From: Burkholderia sp. TSV86
GTDB taxonomy: Bacteria > Pseudomonadota > Gammaproteobacteria > Burkholderiales > Burkholderiaceae
Reading direction: 5' to 3'
Length of the DNA stretch: 64,000 nucleotides
NCBI RefSeq assembly: GCF_001522865.1
Contig: NZ_LOWB01000116.1
Span: forward strand, 186,001-250,000
Position numbers and translations under genes: made by a program
The notes under the pieces: generated by a model
The model's input: the letters and a program-made list of their open reading frames with translations, nothing else
Database searches by the model: none
Told to the model about the DNA's origin: nothing
Shown: positions 27,357 through 36,807 of the stretch, piece after piece
Layout of the letters: each line of letters begins with the position of its first letter
Numbering within the stretch: position 1 is the stretch's first letter

Positions 27357-28601
27357 ATGTCAGCAACATTGGAGACGCCCGACGATGTGCGGGACGCCGC
27401 ATCGGATCAACTTGGCGTTGCACGTGTCATCGCGAGCGATGCGCAAGCGCTCGAGGTTGCGCGCGAACTCGCGCAACGGCTTGCCGAGGGCGCGATCGAG
27501 CGCGATCGTGACCGCCGGCTGCCGTATGAGGAAATCGACTGGTTCTCGCAAGCGGGCCTATGGGGCATCACGGTGCCGAAAGCCTATGGCGGCGCGGGTG
27601 CATCGTATGTGACGCTCACCGAAGTAGTGAAAATCATCTCGGCGGCGGACCCGTCGCTTGGCCAATTGCCGCAGAACCATTTCGGCCTTGTCGACGTGAT
27701 CGCCCTGACGGGCACCGACGAGCAAAAGCGCTTGTTCTTCGGCGAGATCCTGAAGGGAAAACGTTTCGGCAACGGCTTCTCGGAGAAAGGCACCAAGCAC
27801 GTGCTCGACTTGAAGACGAGGATCACGCGCGACGGCGACCGCTATCGCGTGAGCGGCACGAAATTCTATTCGACGGGTGCGCTGTTCGCTCACTATGTGC
27901 CCGTGCTCGCACTCGACGAGAACCGTAAGGGCTGGCTCGCCTATATTCCGAAGGGCACGCCGGGGCTTTCCGTGATCGACGACTGGTCCGGATTCGGCCA
28001 GCGCACGACGGCAAGTGGCACTGTTCGGCTCGACGATGTGAGCGTGCCCGCGTTGCATGTATTTCCGGCACATCGCGTATCGGATCTGCCGACGTTGAAT
28101 GGCCCGGTTTCGCAAATCATCCAGGCGGCAATCGACGCGGGTATCGCGCATGCGGCGCTCGACGATACGCTGCGCTTCGTTCGCGAGCGCTCGCGTCCGT
28201 GGATCGACAGCGGTGTCGAGCGCGCGAGCGACGATCCGTTGACGGTGCGGGAAACCGGGCGGCTCGTGATCCAGCTTCATGCGGCCGATGCGTTGCTGGA
28301 ACGCGCGGCACGCACGCTCGACGCCATTTCGGCGCAGCCCGCGATAACCGATGACGACGTTGCGCGCGCGTCGGTCGCGGTTGGCGAGGCGAAGGTGCTG
28401 ACCACCGAGATCGCGCTGCTCGCGAGCGAGAAGCTGCTCGAACTGGCCGGCACGGCCGCGACGCTTGCGGAGCATGGTCTCGACCGCCACTGGCGTAATG
28501 CGCGCACCCATACGCTGCACGATCCGGTGCGCTGGAAATATCACCTGGTCGGCAATTACTACTTGAACGGCGTCAAGCCTGCACGCCATCCCTGGAATTG
28601 A
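27357..28601 (+). CDS. SfnB-family flavin oxidoreductase (acyl-CoA dehydrogenase fold), copy 1
   Basis: A 414-residue member of the SfnB sulfur-acquisition oxidoreductase family. Visible: LPYEEIDWFSQAGLWGITVPKAYGGAG (N-terminal helical domain, given in part), SAADPSLGQLPQNHF, RFGNGFSEKGTKHV, the middle beta domain with TKFYSTGALFAH, DDWSGFGQRTTASGTVRLD, and a C-terminal helical domain ending HWRNARTHTLHDPVRWKY. These flavin enzymes resemble DszC and act on sulfones or related compounds. The start ATG 27357 removes a spurious long N-terminus, with GGAGAAG upstream. A paralogue follows after four bases. Confidence 0.88.
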   Translation: MSATLETPDDVRDAASDQLGVARVIASDAQALEVARELAQRLAEGAIERDRDRRLPYEEIDWFSQAGLWGITVPKAYGGAGASYVTLTEVVKIISAADPSLGQLPQNHFGLVDVIALTGTDEQKRLFFGEILKGKRFGNGFSEKGTKHVLDLKTRITRDGDRYRVSGTKFYSTGALFAHYVPVLALDENRKGWLAYIPKGTPGLSVIDDWSGFGQRTTASGTVRLDDVSVPALHVFPAHRVSDLPTLNGPVSQIIQAAIDAGIAHAALDDTLRFVRERSRPWIDSGVERASDDPLTVRETGRLVIQLHAADALLERAARTLDAISAQPAITDDDVARASVAVGEAKVLTTEIALLASEKLLELAGTAATLAEHGLDRHWRNARTHTLHDPVRWKYHLVGNYYLNGVKPARHPWN

Positions 28602-28605
28602 TTTG

Positions 28606-29826
28606 ATGAACGCGATTGTCCAACCTAGCGGTGGGCTGGCCTCAGCGGCCGCGCGCCGCATTGCCGACGACCGGCAGGCGCTCGACGTCGCGCACGAGTA
28701 TGCGGCGCGAATCGCCGAAGGGGCTGCGGAGCGCGATCGCACGCGCCGGCTGCCTTACGACGAACTCGATGCCTATTCGGCGACGGGGCTCTGGGGGATA
28801 GCCGTGCCGCGCGAATTCGGCGGCGCGGCAGTATCCGCGGCCACGCTCGCAGAAGTGACCGCGATCGTGTCGGCCGCCGATCCGGCGATCGGTCAGATTC
28901 CACAAAATCACTTCTACATGCTCGAAGTGCTGCGCGTGAACGGCACGCGTGAGCAGCAACGCTTCTATTTCGAACGCGCGTTGGCAGGCGAGCGTTTCGG
29001 CAACGCGCTGTCCGAACGCGGCACGAAGACCGTGCGTGATTATCGGACGACGATCGAGCCCGACGGCCCTGGCTTCAGACTCAACGGACAAAAATTCTAT
29101 TCGACGGGGGCACTGTTCGCTCACTGGATTCCGATCGTCGCGAAGGACCGCAACGGCGTGCTGTATGTCGCATTTGTGTCGGCGAACGCGCCGGGGCTGT
29201 CGGTCGACGATGACTGGAGCGGCTTCGGTCAGCGCACGACGGGCAGCGGCTCGACGCGGATCGACAACGTGTATGTCGACGCGTCGGCAGTCGTGCCATA
29301 CGGCGCGGCGTTTGACAAACCGACGGCTGTCGGTCCGCTTGGTCAATTGATTCACGCGGCTGTCGATCTTGGTATCGCGCGTGCGGCGTTTGACGATGCG
29401 CGCCGCTTCGTGCGCGAGCATGCGCGGCCATGGGTGGATGCGCATGTCGAACGGGCGAGCAATGATCCGCTGACGCTCGAAATCTTCGGCAAGCTCGCAG
29501 TCGAACTCGATGCGGCCGAAGCGTTGATCGAGCGCGCCGGTCCGCGTGTGGATGCATCGATTGACGATCCGAACGAGCGCACGGTTGCGGCCGCATCGAT
29601 CGCGGTTGCGAAGGCGCGCGCCGCGACAACCGGGATTGCGCTTGCGGCGTCGTCTCGGCTGCTGGAACTTGCCGGCACGTCGGGCGTGCTTGCCGAGCAC
29701 GCGCTCGATCGGCATTGGCGCAATGCACGGACGCATACGCTGCACGATCCGGTGCGCTGGAAATACATCGCGATCGCCGACTATCTCGTCAACGACACAC
29801 TGCCGCCGCGGCACGGCGCGCTGTAA
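28606..29826 (+). CDS. SfnB-family flavin oxidoreductase, copy 2
   Basis: A 406-residue paralogue of the preceding gene, with the same layout: LPYDELDAYSATGLWGIAVP, SAADPAIGQIPQNHFYMLEV, GQKFYSTGALFAHWIPIV, DDWSGFGQRTTGSGSTRID and HWRNARTHTLHDPVRWKY. The ATG at 28606 begins four bases after the previous stop. The two copies differ through much of their length, so they probably act on different intermediates or form a heteromer rather than being a recent duplication. Both would need reduced flavin from a reductase not encoded here. Confidence 0.88.
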   Translation: MNAIVQPSGGLASAAARRIADDRQALDVAHEYAARIAEGAAERDRTRRLPYDELDAYSATGLWGIAVPREFGGAAVSAATLAEVTAIVSAADPAIGQIPQNHFYMLEVLRVNGTREQQRFYFERALAGERFGNALSERGTKTVRDYRTTIEPDGPGFRLNGQKFYSTGALFAHWIPIVAKDRNGVLYVAFVSANAPGLSVDDDWSGFGQRTTGSGSTRIDNVYVDASAVVPYGAAFDKPTAVGPLGQLIHAAVDLGIARAAFDDARRFVREHARPWVDAHVERASNDPLTLEIFGKLAVELDAAEALIERAGPRVDASIDDPNERTVAAASIAVAKARAATTGIALAASSRLLELAGTSGVLAEHALDRHWRNARTHTLHDPVRWKYIAIADYLVNDTLPPRHGAL

Positions 29827-29861
29827 GCCTGTTATTTTGCTGTCCGGAGTGCTTAGCCGTC

Positions 29862-31247
29862 ATGACTCGTCCAATCCGTTTCAATGCCTTCGACATGAAT
29901 TGCGTCGGACACCAATCGCCTGGATTGTGGGCGCATCCGCGCGACGAATCGTGGCGTTACCGTCAGATCAGTTACTGGACCGAGCTTGCGCAGTTGCTCG
30001 AGCGCGGCAAGTTCGACGGCCTGTTTATTGCCGACGTGCTCGGTATCTACGACGTTTATCAACACAGCGGTGAAGCCGCGATCAGGCAAGGCGCGCAGGT
30101 GCCCGTGAATGATCCGATCCTGCTCGTGTCCGCGATGGCCGCCGTCACGCAGCACCTCGGTTTCGGTATCACGTGCTCGCTGTCGTATGAACATCCGTAT
30201 CCGTTCGCACGTCGGATGTCGACGCTCGATCATCTGACGAACGGGCGCGTTGGCTGGAATGTCGTCACGTCGTATCTCGACAGCGCCGCGCGCAATCTGG
30301 GCCTGCCACGCCAGACCGATCACGACGACCGCTACGCGCTTGCCGACGAGTATCTCGAAGTCTGCTACAAACTGTGGGAAGGCTCGTGGGAGGATGATGC
30401 GGTGGTGCGCGATGCGGCTCGGCATGTATTCGCGGAGCCGTCGAAAGTGCACGCAATCGGCCATCACGGCAGGCATTTCGATGTGCCGGGCATCCATCTG
30501 TGTGAGCCGTCGCCGCAGCGCACGCCGGTACTGTATCAAGCCGGTGCGTCCAAGCGCGGCAAGGATTTCGCCGCGCAGCATGCGGAATGCATTTTCGTCG
30601 CGGCGCCGTCGCGCACGATCTTGAAGGCGTTCGTCGCGGACATTCGCGAGCGCGTGCGCAAGTACGGTCGGAATCCGCGTGACGTGCTGATTTTCAATCT
30701 ACATACGGTGATAACCGGCCGCACGTCGGCGGACGCGCACGCGAAGCACGCCGATTACCGGCGCTATGCGAGTGACGAGGGGGCGCTTGCGCTAATGTCT
30801 GGGTGGACCGGCATCGATCTGTCGAAGCACGGGCTCGATGAGCCGCTCGCGCACGTCGAGAGCAACGCGATCCAGTCGGCCGTCGAGGCACTGTCGAGCG
30901 CTGACCCGACACGCGTATGGACGGTTCGCGAAATTGCGAAGTGGGGAGGCATTGGCGGGCTCGGTCCAGTGTCGGTCGGCGATCCGCGCGAGATTGCCGA
31001 CGATTTGCAGTCCTGGGTCGATGAGACCGACGTCGACGGTTTCAACCTTGCTTATGCGGTGACGCCGGAAACGTTCATTGACGTTGTCGAGCTTGTCGTG
31101 CCGGAGCTGCAACGGCGAGGCGTCTACAAGACCGAGTACGCGCCGGGCACGCTACGCGAAAAATTGCACGGTGTGGGGCCGCGTCTTGCAGTGCCGCATC
31201 CCGGGGCACGCTATCGCGTGCCGACCGAGCACGCGCCTACGCGCTGA
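29862..31247 (+). CDS. NtaA/SnaA/DszA-family flavin-dependent monooxygenase
   Basis: A 461-residue luciferase-like (LLM) monooxygenase of the NtaA/SnaA/DszA group. Motifs: FNAFDMNCVGHQSPGLWAHP at the N-terminus, LLERGKFDGLFIADVLG, VNDPILLVSAMAAVTQHLGF, the family TCSLSYEHPYPFARRMSTLD, NGRVGWNVVTSYL, and PVLYQAGASKRGKDFAAQHA. DszA-like enzymes use FMNH2 and oxygen to cleave C-S bonds in sulfones; NtaA cleaves nitrilotriacetate. Its position directly after two SfnB-like genes favours a sulfur-compound route. No flavin reductase partner is in the cluster. Confidence 0.9.
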   Translation: MTRPIRFNAFDMNCVGHQSPGLWAHPRDESWRYRQISYWTELAQLLERGKFDGLFIADVLGIYDVYQHSGEAAIRQGAQVPVNDPILLVSAMAAVTQHLGFGITCSLSYEHPYPFARRMSTLDHLTNGRVGWNVVTSYLDSAARNLGLPRQTDHDDRYALADEYLEVCYKLWEGSWEDDAVVRDAARHVFAEPSKVHAIGHHGRHFDVPGIHLCEPSPQRTPVLYQAGASKRGKDFAAQHAECIFVAAPSRTILKAFVADIRERVRKYGRNPRDVLIFNLHTVITGRTSADAHAKHADYRRYASDEGALALMSGWTGIDLSKHGLDEPLAHVESNAIQSAVEALSSADPTRVWTVREIAKWGGIGGLGPVSVGDPREIADDLQSWVDETDVDGFNLAYAVTPETFIDVVELVVPELQRRGVYKTEYAPGTLREKLHGVGPRLAVPHPGARYRVPTEHAPTR

Positions 31248-31414
31248 TGGCGAAATGGGCGGCCGGCCGGGCGGTGCAATGCACGCTGCTCGCCGCGCGA
31301 TGATTGCCTGGCTCACCATTTGGCCGATTCATCGGCCGGTGTACCGATTGCGCATCGCTCGTTTGCCGAATCGACGCGAAACCCATCCACCTACTTATAC
31401 CGATAGGAGTTGCC

Positions 31415-32470
31415 ATGCGAGTGCCGCTGCGAGGGCTGTGCCGGATCGCGTGTGCCGTTTCGTTATCCTTGATATTGCCGGTCTCGAGCGCATGTGCCGC
31501 GCCGCTTAAGGACGCGCCGCCGCCGTTCGACAAGGCCGGTGTGAAGATCGCGCTCGTCAACTACTTGTCGACTGGCGATTTCTTTCAAGCATACGAGGCC
31601 GGCGCACAGAAGCAGGCTAGGGCGCTCGGCGTGGATCTGCGCATCTACGAAGGCCGGCAGGACGCGGCCGAGCAGCGCGAGCAGATTCAACAGGCGATTA
31701 GCCTTGGTGTCGCGGCGATCATCGTCAATCATGGGCTGCCGGAAGCGTTGACGGACGTCGTGCAGCGCGCGCTCGACAAAGGCATAAAGGTCGTCGCGTT
31801 CGACGTCGATCTGAATCATCCGAAAGTGCCACAGATCGAGCAGAGCGACCGCGATCTCGCGACGCTCGTGCTGGAGCAGGCGGTAAAGGATAATGGGCCG
31901 TCATTTGCGGCGGGTTATGTGTACGTTGCGGGCTTTGCTCCGCTCGATCGTCGCGATGCGGTATGGCGCGAGTTCAAGCGTACCCGGCCCGGCATCCAGC
32001 AGAAGGCGCGCTGGGGGACGGTCGATGCTCCGATTGCGCAGTCGGTCGCGAACCAGGCGGCCGCCGCGTATCGTGCGCATCCGGATATCCGGGTGGTATT
32101 CGCACCATATGATGAGTTTGCGCGTGGCGCACTGATTGCCGCGAACGAAGCGAAGCTCGGCTCGCGAGTGAAGATCTACAGCGCGGACATCTCCACGGCC
32201 GATATCGAGGCGATCCGTGCGCCTGGCAGTGCATGGGTTGCGACCGCGGCAACGAATCCGGCCGTGGTTGGCGCGGTGTCGGTGCGGGCAGCGGCGCTGC
32301 TCGTCGCGGGACAAGATCCTGGGCGGCATATTGTCGTGAAGCCGACGTTGATCACGCGAGACGACTTGATTCGCAATGGTATCCGCACGGTCGGCGAACT
32401 GAGCGCGAAATTCCCGGCATTTCGTGACAGCGATGCGGCAAAGGCGAAGTGGATCCCAAAAGCGGATTGA
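31415..32470 (+). CDS. Periplasmic sugar-type ABC substrate-binding protein
   Basis: A 351-residue type I periplasmic binding protein (RbsB-like, Peripla_BP_4). A signal peptide spans about 1-28 (CRIACAVSLSLILP, cleavage after ACA). The first domain has IALVNYLSTGDFFQAYEAGA and AISLGVAAIIVNHGLPEAL, followed by GIKVVAFDVDLNHP. The second domain contains VVFAPYDEFARGALIAANEA and VKIYSADISTADIEAI. AGGAG precedes ATG 31415. It is the missing partner for the ATPase and permease about 4.3 kb upstream, separated from them by the three flavin enzymes. This arrangement suggests one functional unit. Confidence 0.9.
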   Translation: MRVPLRGLCRIACAVSLSLILPVSSACAAPLKDAPPPFDKAGVKIALVNYLSTGDFFQAYEAGAQKQARALGVDLRIYEGRQDAAEQREQIQQAISLGVAAIIVNHGLPEALTDVVQRALDKGIKVVAFDVDLNHPKVPQIEQSDRDLATLVLEQAVKDNGPSFAAGYVYVAGFAPLDRRDAVWREFKRTRPGIQQKARWGTVDAPIAQSVANQAAAAYRAHPDIRVVFAPYDEFARGALIAANEAKLGSRVKIYSADISTADIEAIRAPGSAWVATAATNPAVVGAVSVRAAALLVAGQDPGRHIVVKPTLITRDDLIRNGIRTVGELSAKFPAFRDSDAAKAKWIPKAD

Positions 32471-32481
32471 GCGCGATTGTT

Positions 32482-32507
32482 CGCCGCCGGCAGGCGGCGG
32501 AAAATTT
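32482..32507. terminator. Weak hairpin between convergent genes
   Basis: CGCCGCC (32482-32488) and GGCGGCG (32493-32499) pair around a four-base loop, followed by GAAAATTT. It sits 12 bases after the binding-protein stop and before the convergent kinase stop. The T-tract is poor, so termination would be inefficient or Rho-assisted. Confidence 0.4.
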
Positions 32508-32515
32508 CGTGCGCA

Positions 32516-33844
32516 TCAGGCCGCCATGCTTGGCGTGTCTCGGCCGCGAGCCGCCAATTCGAGCACCGGCAGCGTGATGACGAAGCGGGCGCCGGCTGCT
32601 GGCGCGTCGTCGAGCCGCGCGTCGCCGCCATGGGCTAGCGCGACGTGCCGTACAATCGTCAGGCCAAGCCCGAATCCGCCCGTCTGCCGGTCTCGGCTTG
32701 AGTCTAGCCGGTAGAACGGCTCGAACACACGGTCGCGATCGGCGGGCGCGATGCCGGGGCCGTCGTCTGCAACCGCCAGCACGAGTGCTCCTGCTTCATT
32801 GTGCGACGCATTTAGCGAGATTGTCGTTGCTGCATAGCGCATGCCGTTGCGGATCAGATTCAGCAGTGCACGCGCGACGAGTTTCGGATCGCAGATATGG
32901 CTCGCGCGCGCGCCGTGCGTCGAGACATCGAGCGTGAGCCGGCGATCGGCGATATCGTTCGCGACGTTGGCCGCGACGCTATCGATCAGCTCGGCCACCG
33001 TCACCCGCATCAGCGCGAGATGCGCTTCGTGTTGTTCCAGCCGGCCGATCGTCAGTAATTCCGTGACGAGATCGTCCAACTCGCGCACGTCGCGGCGCAG
33101 CGCCTCCTGTCGCTCACGCATGCGAGCGGGCGCATCTGGTGCGGCGAGCAGCGCAAGGCCGAATTCGAGCCTCGCGAGCGGCGTTTTCAGCTCATGCGAG
33201 ATGCTATGCATCATCTCGCGTTGCTGCTGAATCGACGTTTCGATACGTTGCGCCATGTCGTTGAACTGCTGCGACAGCTCGTAGATGTTCGATTTGCGCG
33301 ACAAGCGCACGCGCGTCGCCAGCCGCCCTCTGCCGAATGCGCGCGCGGCCGCTTGCAGCTTGCGCAGGTCGCGCCAGTGATAGTGCACCCATAGCACGAT
33401 CGCGAGCAGCATCGCGAACGAAACGGTCAGGTATGCGTAGATTTGGATGTCGAGATTTGCCGGTTGGACCGGCCGCGCATGCAATACGGAGCCGTCGGCG
33501 AGCGGCATGTAGTAATCCTGGCCGTCGTAGCTGATTGCGATGTCGCCGCGTTCGAGATCGTACAACGGCGCGCCGTACAGCGCGCGGCGGGCCTCATCCA
33601 TCGAAATGAAATTGAATCCTTCGTTGCCGTGCAACGCAAGCTCGCGCAGCGCGAGTTCGCGCTGCGCGCCCGGATGACGTTCGAGATAATCGTTGAGCAC
33701 GAACGCGTAGGTCGTCAGCGACGCGCGTTGCGCGGTTGCGAGCCGTTCGTAGAAAAAGCGGTCGAAAGACGTGTTGATGAACACGACCGATGCGGCGAAG
33801 CATGCGATCACGAACAGGTACAGTTTGATCAGCGAGCGCAGCAT
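32516..33844 (-). CDS. Sensor histidine kinase, RstB-like
   Basis: A 442-residue inner-membrane kinase. TM1 is about residues 5-24 and TM2 about 138-156, bracketing a periplasmic sensor of about 110 residues. A HAMP domain follows, then the HisKA helix with ISHELKTPLARLEFG (phospho-accepting His217). The ATP domain has LIRNGMRYA (N box), ADDGPGIAP (G1), FEPFYRLD (F box) and GFGLGLTIV (G2). The architecture matches RstB. Its ATG abuts the response-regulator stop, so the pair is translationally coupled. The signal sensed is unknown. Confidence 0.9.
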   Translation of the reverse strand: MLRSLIKLYLFVIACFAASVVFINTSFDRFFYERLATAQRASLTTYAFVLNDYLERHPGAQRELALRELALHGNEGFNFISMDEARRALYGAPLYDLERGDIAISYDGQDYYMPLADGSVLHARPVQPANLDIQIYAYLTVSFAMLLAIVLWVHYHWRDLRKLQAAARAFGRGRLATRVRLSRKSNIYELSQQFNDMAQRIETSIQQQREMMHSISHELKTPLARLEFGLALLAAPDAPARMRERQEALRRDVRELDDLVTELLTIGRLEQHEAHLALMRVTVAELIDSVAANVANDIADRRLTLDVSTHGARASHICDPKLVARALLNLIRNGMRYAATTISLNASHNEAGALVLAVADDGPGIAPADRDRVFEPFYRLDSSRDRQTGGFGLGLTIVRHVALAHGGDARLDDAPAAGARFVITLPVLELAARGRDTPSMAA

Positions 33845-34567
33845 TCAATCGTCCCATGCCGAAGGGCTGAACAGGTAGCCGCGCCCCCAGATAGTCTTGA
33901 TCCGATGCGGTTCTGACGAATCGTCCTCGAAGCGGCGCCGTAGCTTCGAGATGCCCGAGTCGACCGAGCGGTCGAGGCCGTCGAACTCGATGCCGCGCAA
34001 TTGCTTCAGGATGTCGTCGCGGCTGAGCACGGTGCCTGCGGCGCGCGCGAGGATCAGCAGCAGGTTGAATTCGGCCGTTTTCAGATCGACGAGCTCGCCG
34101 CGCCACGCGACAGTGCGGTTCGGCGGGGAGATGGTCAGTTGACCGAACGATAGCGTCTGGCTCGTCTGCACTTCGGCGACGGAGCCGGGCTGCGCGCGGC
34201 GCAGCAGCGCGCGGGCGCGTGCGACGAGCACGCGCGGTTCGATCGGTTTCGTCACGTAGTCGTCGGCGCCGGTTTCGAGGCCGGCGATCTGGTCATATGC
34301 ATCCGCGCGCGCGGTCAGGATCAGCACCGGCACGTTCGAGAACGCGCGGATGCGACGGCACACTTCCATGCCGTCGAGATGCGGTAGCATCAGGTCGAGA
34401 ATCACGAGCGCGGGCTGATGCTCGCGCGCGGTGGCAACGGCAAGATCGCCGCGCCGGACGACTGTCACGGAGAACTCGTAGCTGTCAAGGTATTCGCGGA
34501 TCAGTTGCGCGAGCCTGTCATCATCCTCGACCAGCAGCACGCGATATCTGAGCGGCACGTCTTTCAT
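33845..34567 (-). CDS. Response regulator, RstA-like (OmpR family)
   Basis: A 240-residue response regulator. The receiver has acidic residues in VLLVEDDDRL, the phosphorylated Asp58 in VILDLMLPHLDG and Lys in YVTKPIEP. The winged-helix domain (about 140-235) includes LKTAEFNLLLILARAAGTVLS (given in part) and RSVDSGISKLRRRFED, ending in IKTIWGRGYLFS. GAGGAG upstream supports ATG 34567. It is the first gene of a two-gene operon with the kinase and is divergent from a MipA-type porin-like gene about 160 bases away, its likely target. Confidence 0.9.
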   Translation of the reverse strand: MKDVPLRYRVLLVEDDDRLAQLIREYLDSYEFSVTVVRRGDLAVATAREHQPALVILDLMLPHLDGMEVCRRIRAFSNVPVLILTARADAYDQIAGLETGADDYVTKPIEPRVLVARARALLRRAQPGSVAEVQTSQTLSFGQLTISPPNRTVAWRGELVDLKTAEFNLLLILARAAGTVLSRDDILKQLRGIEFDGLDRSVDSGISKLRRRFEDDSSEPHRIKTIWGRGYLFSPSAWDD

Positions 34568-34730
34568 GATCTCCTCGTTGTATTTGCGCCGCATGCGCCC
34601 GGCCGGCATATGCGGGACACGCGAATTCTAGCCGTGCATATACCCCCGCAGCGGGGGCATCACAATTACCAACAATCGAACACAAATACGCACATATTCC
34701 CGAAACATTCGGGACAGAATCGTCAGACGC

Positions 34731-35561
34731 ATGCCCCTAGACTGCGGGCTTCTTGACTCTCGTGCCAATATCGTGCGCTTGTTCTTCCAGTCCCTACGGT
34801 CTTTCCGGTATTGCGTGCCGTTCATCGGCTTGACATCCGCTGCGGCTTCTCATGCGGAAAATGTCTATACGGTTTCGCTCGGCGGCGGTTTTGCGCCGCG
34901 CTATGCGGGCAGCAACCAATACCGCAGCGTGTTCGCGCCGTCGTTTTCCGCGACGTTCGACAACGGCTGGTTCATCGGCCCGCTCGACGGCATCGGCTAC
35001 AGGCTGAATCTGCCCGGCGACACATTTGTTGCCGCGGCGCTCAGCTATGACGAGGGCCGAGCGGACGAAAACCGCTTCGGCCGTTCGGGATCGGACTATC
35101 TGAAGGGCATGGGAAGCGTGCCGGGCTCGGTGATCATCGCGGTGCAGGCGGGCGTGAAATTGTATGGCAATAGCGTGTTGAGCATGACGCTCGATACGCC
35201 GGTCACTCATACGGCGCGCGGCTTGTCCGGGCATGTCGATCTCGCCGTGCCAGTGTTTAGCGCCGGGCGTCACGCAGTCGTCGTGACCGGGTCCGTGCAT
35301 GCGGGATCCGGCCGCTATATGCAGGCGTTTTATGGCGTGACCGCGGCGCAGTCGGCGGCCAGCCGCTTTCGGCCGTACTCGACGAAAGGCGGTATCGACA
35401 GTGCGTCGATGGCGCTCGCCTGGACCTATACGTTCTCCCGCCATTGGTCCGTGGAGACGACGCTTGGCGTATCGCGTCTGCTGGGCAGCTACGGCAACAG
35501 CCCGATCGTGCAGGCCAAGAGCAATTACTTCGGGCTGTCGTCGGTGAGCTATCGCTTTTGA
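34731..35561 (+). CDS. MipA/OmpV family outer-membrane protein
   Basis: A 276-residue beta-barrel precursor. A signal-like N-terminus ends in ASHAENVYTVSLGGGFAPRY, which begins the MipA pattern. YAGSNQYRSVFAPSF, NGWFIGPLDGIGYRL and FVAAALSYDEGRADE follow. The protein ends with Phe (SSVSYRF), typical of outer-membrane barrels. MipA proteins are linked to murein scaffolding or antibiotic-peptide exposure. A shorter start inside the first 12 residues would give a more usual signal peptide. Being divergent from the RstAB-like pair, it is likely regulated by it. Confidence 0.85.
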   Translation: MPLDCGLLDSRANIVRLFFQSLRSFRYCVPFIGLTSAAASHAENVYTVSLGGGFAPRYAGSNQYRSVFAPSFSATFDNGWFIGPLDGIGYRLNLPGDTFVAAALSYDEGRADENRFGRSGSDYLKGMGSVPGSVIIAVQAGVKLYGNSVLSMTLDTPVTHTARGLSGHVDLAVPVFSAGRHAVVVTGSVHAGSGRYMQAFYGVTAAQSAASRFRPYSTKGGIDSASMALAWTYTFSRHWSVETTLGVSRLLGSYGNSPIVQAKSNYFGLSSVSYRF

Positions 35562-35591
35562 TGCTGAATTCGCGGAAAAACGGAGACTATC

Positions 35592-36782
35592 GTGTTGATC
35601 TGGAAACGGGCCTTATCGTTTACTTGGCAGACCGGCCTCATGTCGCCCGCAAGCGTGCCTGCCGCGGCCGCGCATATCGAGCGTCTCGTGCTGACGGGGG
35701 CGACAGGGTTCATTGGCGGCTCGGTGCTGGTTGCGCTGGTCAATGCCGGGTTGATCGACCGGGTGGTCTGCGTGGTTCGCGCCTGCAATCGCGCGCATGC
35801 GCTGACGCGGCTGCGCGCGGCGGCGCTCAGAAGCGGCCTCGCGCCGTACTGGGCCGAGCGCCTGATCGAGGCGAACGTGATTGCAGGCGCGCTCGAAGGC
35901 GAGTTCGACGATGATGACGCGGCGCGTTTGTCGGCGGCTACGCACGTGATTCATTGCGCGGGGATTGCGTCGTTCTCCGCGGCACCCGTCGTCAATGCGA
36001 CGAACCGTGACGCGACGTTGCGCTTCGCGAGCCGCTTCGTCGGCAGCCGGCGGCTGAAGCGCTTCGTGCATGTGGGTGCGGCGTTTGCAACCGGCGTGCG
36101 CGAGCGTGGCGCGATTCGTGAGGACTCCGCCGCGTCTGCATCGTGCGATCGGGGCATCGACGCGATGCCGTATGCGCGTGGCAAGCGCGATGCGGAAACG
36201 GGCCTGCGCGCGCTGGGGCTGCCGCTCGTCGTCGCGCGGCCGTCCTGCATCGTCGGCCATACGCTGCTTGGCACGCAGCCGTCGGCAAGCACGTTCTGGA
36301 TGTTCCGGATCGTACACGCGGTGCGCCGCTTCACCGCGCGGCCGATGGCGCGCGTCGATGTGATCGCAGTCGACGACTGCGCACGCGCGCTGATGCTGCT
36401 TGCGCTGAAACCGGTGCTTGCTTACGACGCATATCATGTTTCGGCAGGCGGCGAAGCGCCGAGCGTCACGCAGATCGTGCGGGCGATGGACGAAGCGGCC
36501 GGCATCGAAGGCCAATCGCGTTACGCACTGTGCTCGAACGCCGAGCTTTCCACGATCGCGCGTGACGTGCTCGGCCGCCGCGATCCGGCGCGCGAGCGGG
36601 TGATCGAGCGGGCCTTGCAGTCCTACGCGGCGTTTGCCGATCTCGACTGCGTGTTCGACAACGCACGCATCCGTGCGGAGATCGACTTCGAGCCGCTGCC
36701 GTTCGTTGATTACATACACGAATGCATGCGCACGTCGCGCGGCATCGACGTGTTCGCGCAGATGCCGAAAACGGGCCGCTGA
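35592..36782 (+). CDS. Extended SDR / NAD-binding-4 family oxidoreductase
   Basis: A 396-residue NAD(P)-dependent protein related to male-sterility (NAD_binding_4) and thioester-reductase SDRs. The nucleotide loop LVLTGATGFIGGSVLVAL is near residue 35. THVIHCAGIASFSA and the active-site-like MPYARGKRDAE (Tyr-x-x-x-Lys) follow, then VVARPSCIVGHTLLG. The substrate is unknown; activated acids or sugars are possible. GTG at 35592 gives the longest form; ATG 35640 would remove 16 residues but lacks a ribosome-binding site. It begins 30 bases after the MipA gene and may be cotranscribed with it. Confidence 0.75.
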   Translation: MLIWKRALSFTWQTGLMSPASVPAAAAHIERLVLTGATGFIGGSVLVALVNAGLIDRVVCVVRACNRAHALTRLRAAALRSGLAPYWAERLIEANVIAGALEGEFDDDDAARLSAATHVIHCAGIASFSAAPVVNATNRDATLRFASRFVGSRRLKRFVHVGAAFATGVRERGAIREDSAASASCDRGIDAMPYARGKRDAETGLRALGLPLVVARPSCIVGHTLLGTQPSASTFWMFRIVHAVRRFTARPMARVDVIAVDDCARALMLLALKPVLAYDAYHVSAGGEAPSVTQIVRAMDEAAGIEGQSRYALCSNAELSTIARDVLGRRDPARERVIERALQSYAAFADLDCVFDNARIRAEIDFEPLPFVDYIHECMRTSRGIDVFAQMPKTGR

Positions 36783-36807
36783 CGGCGTGCGTGGCGGCGG
36801 CCGCCGG

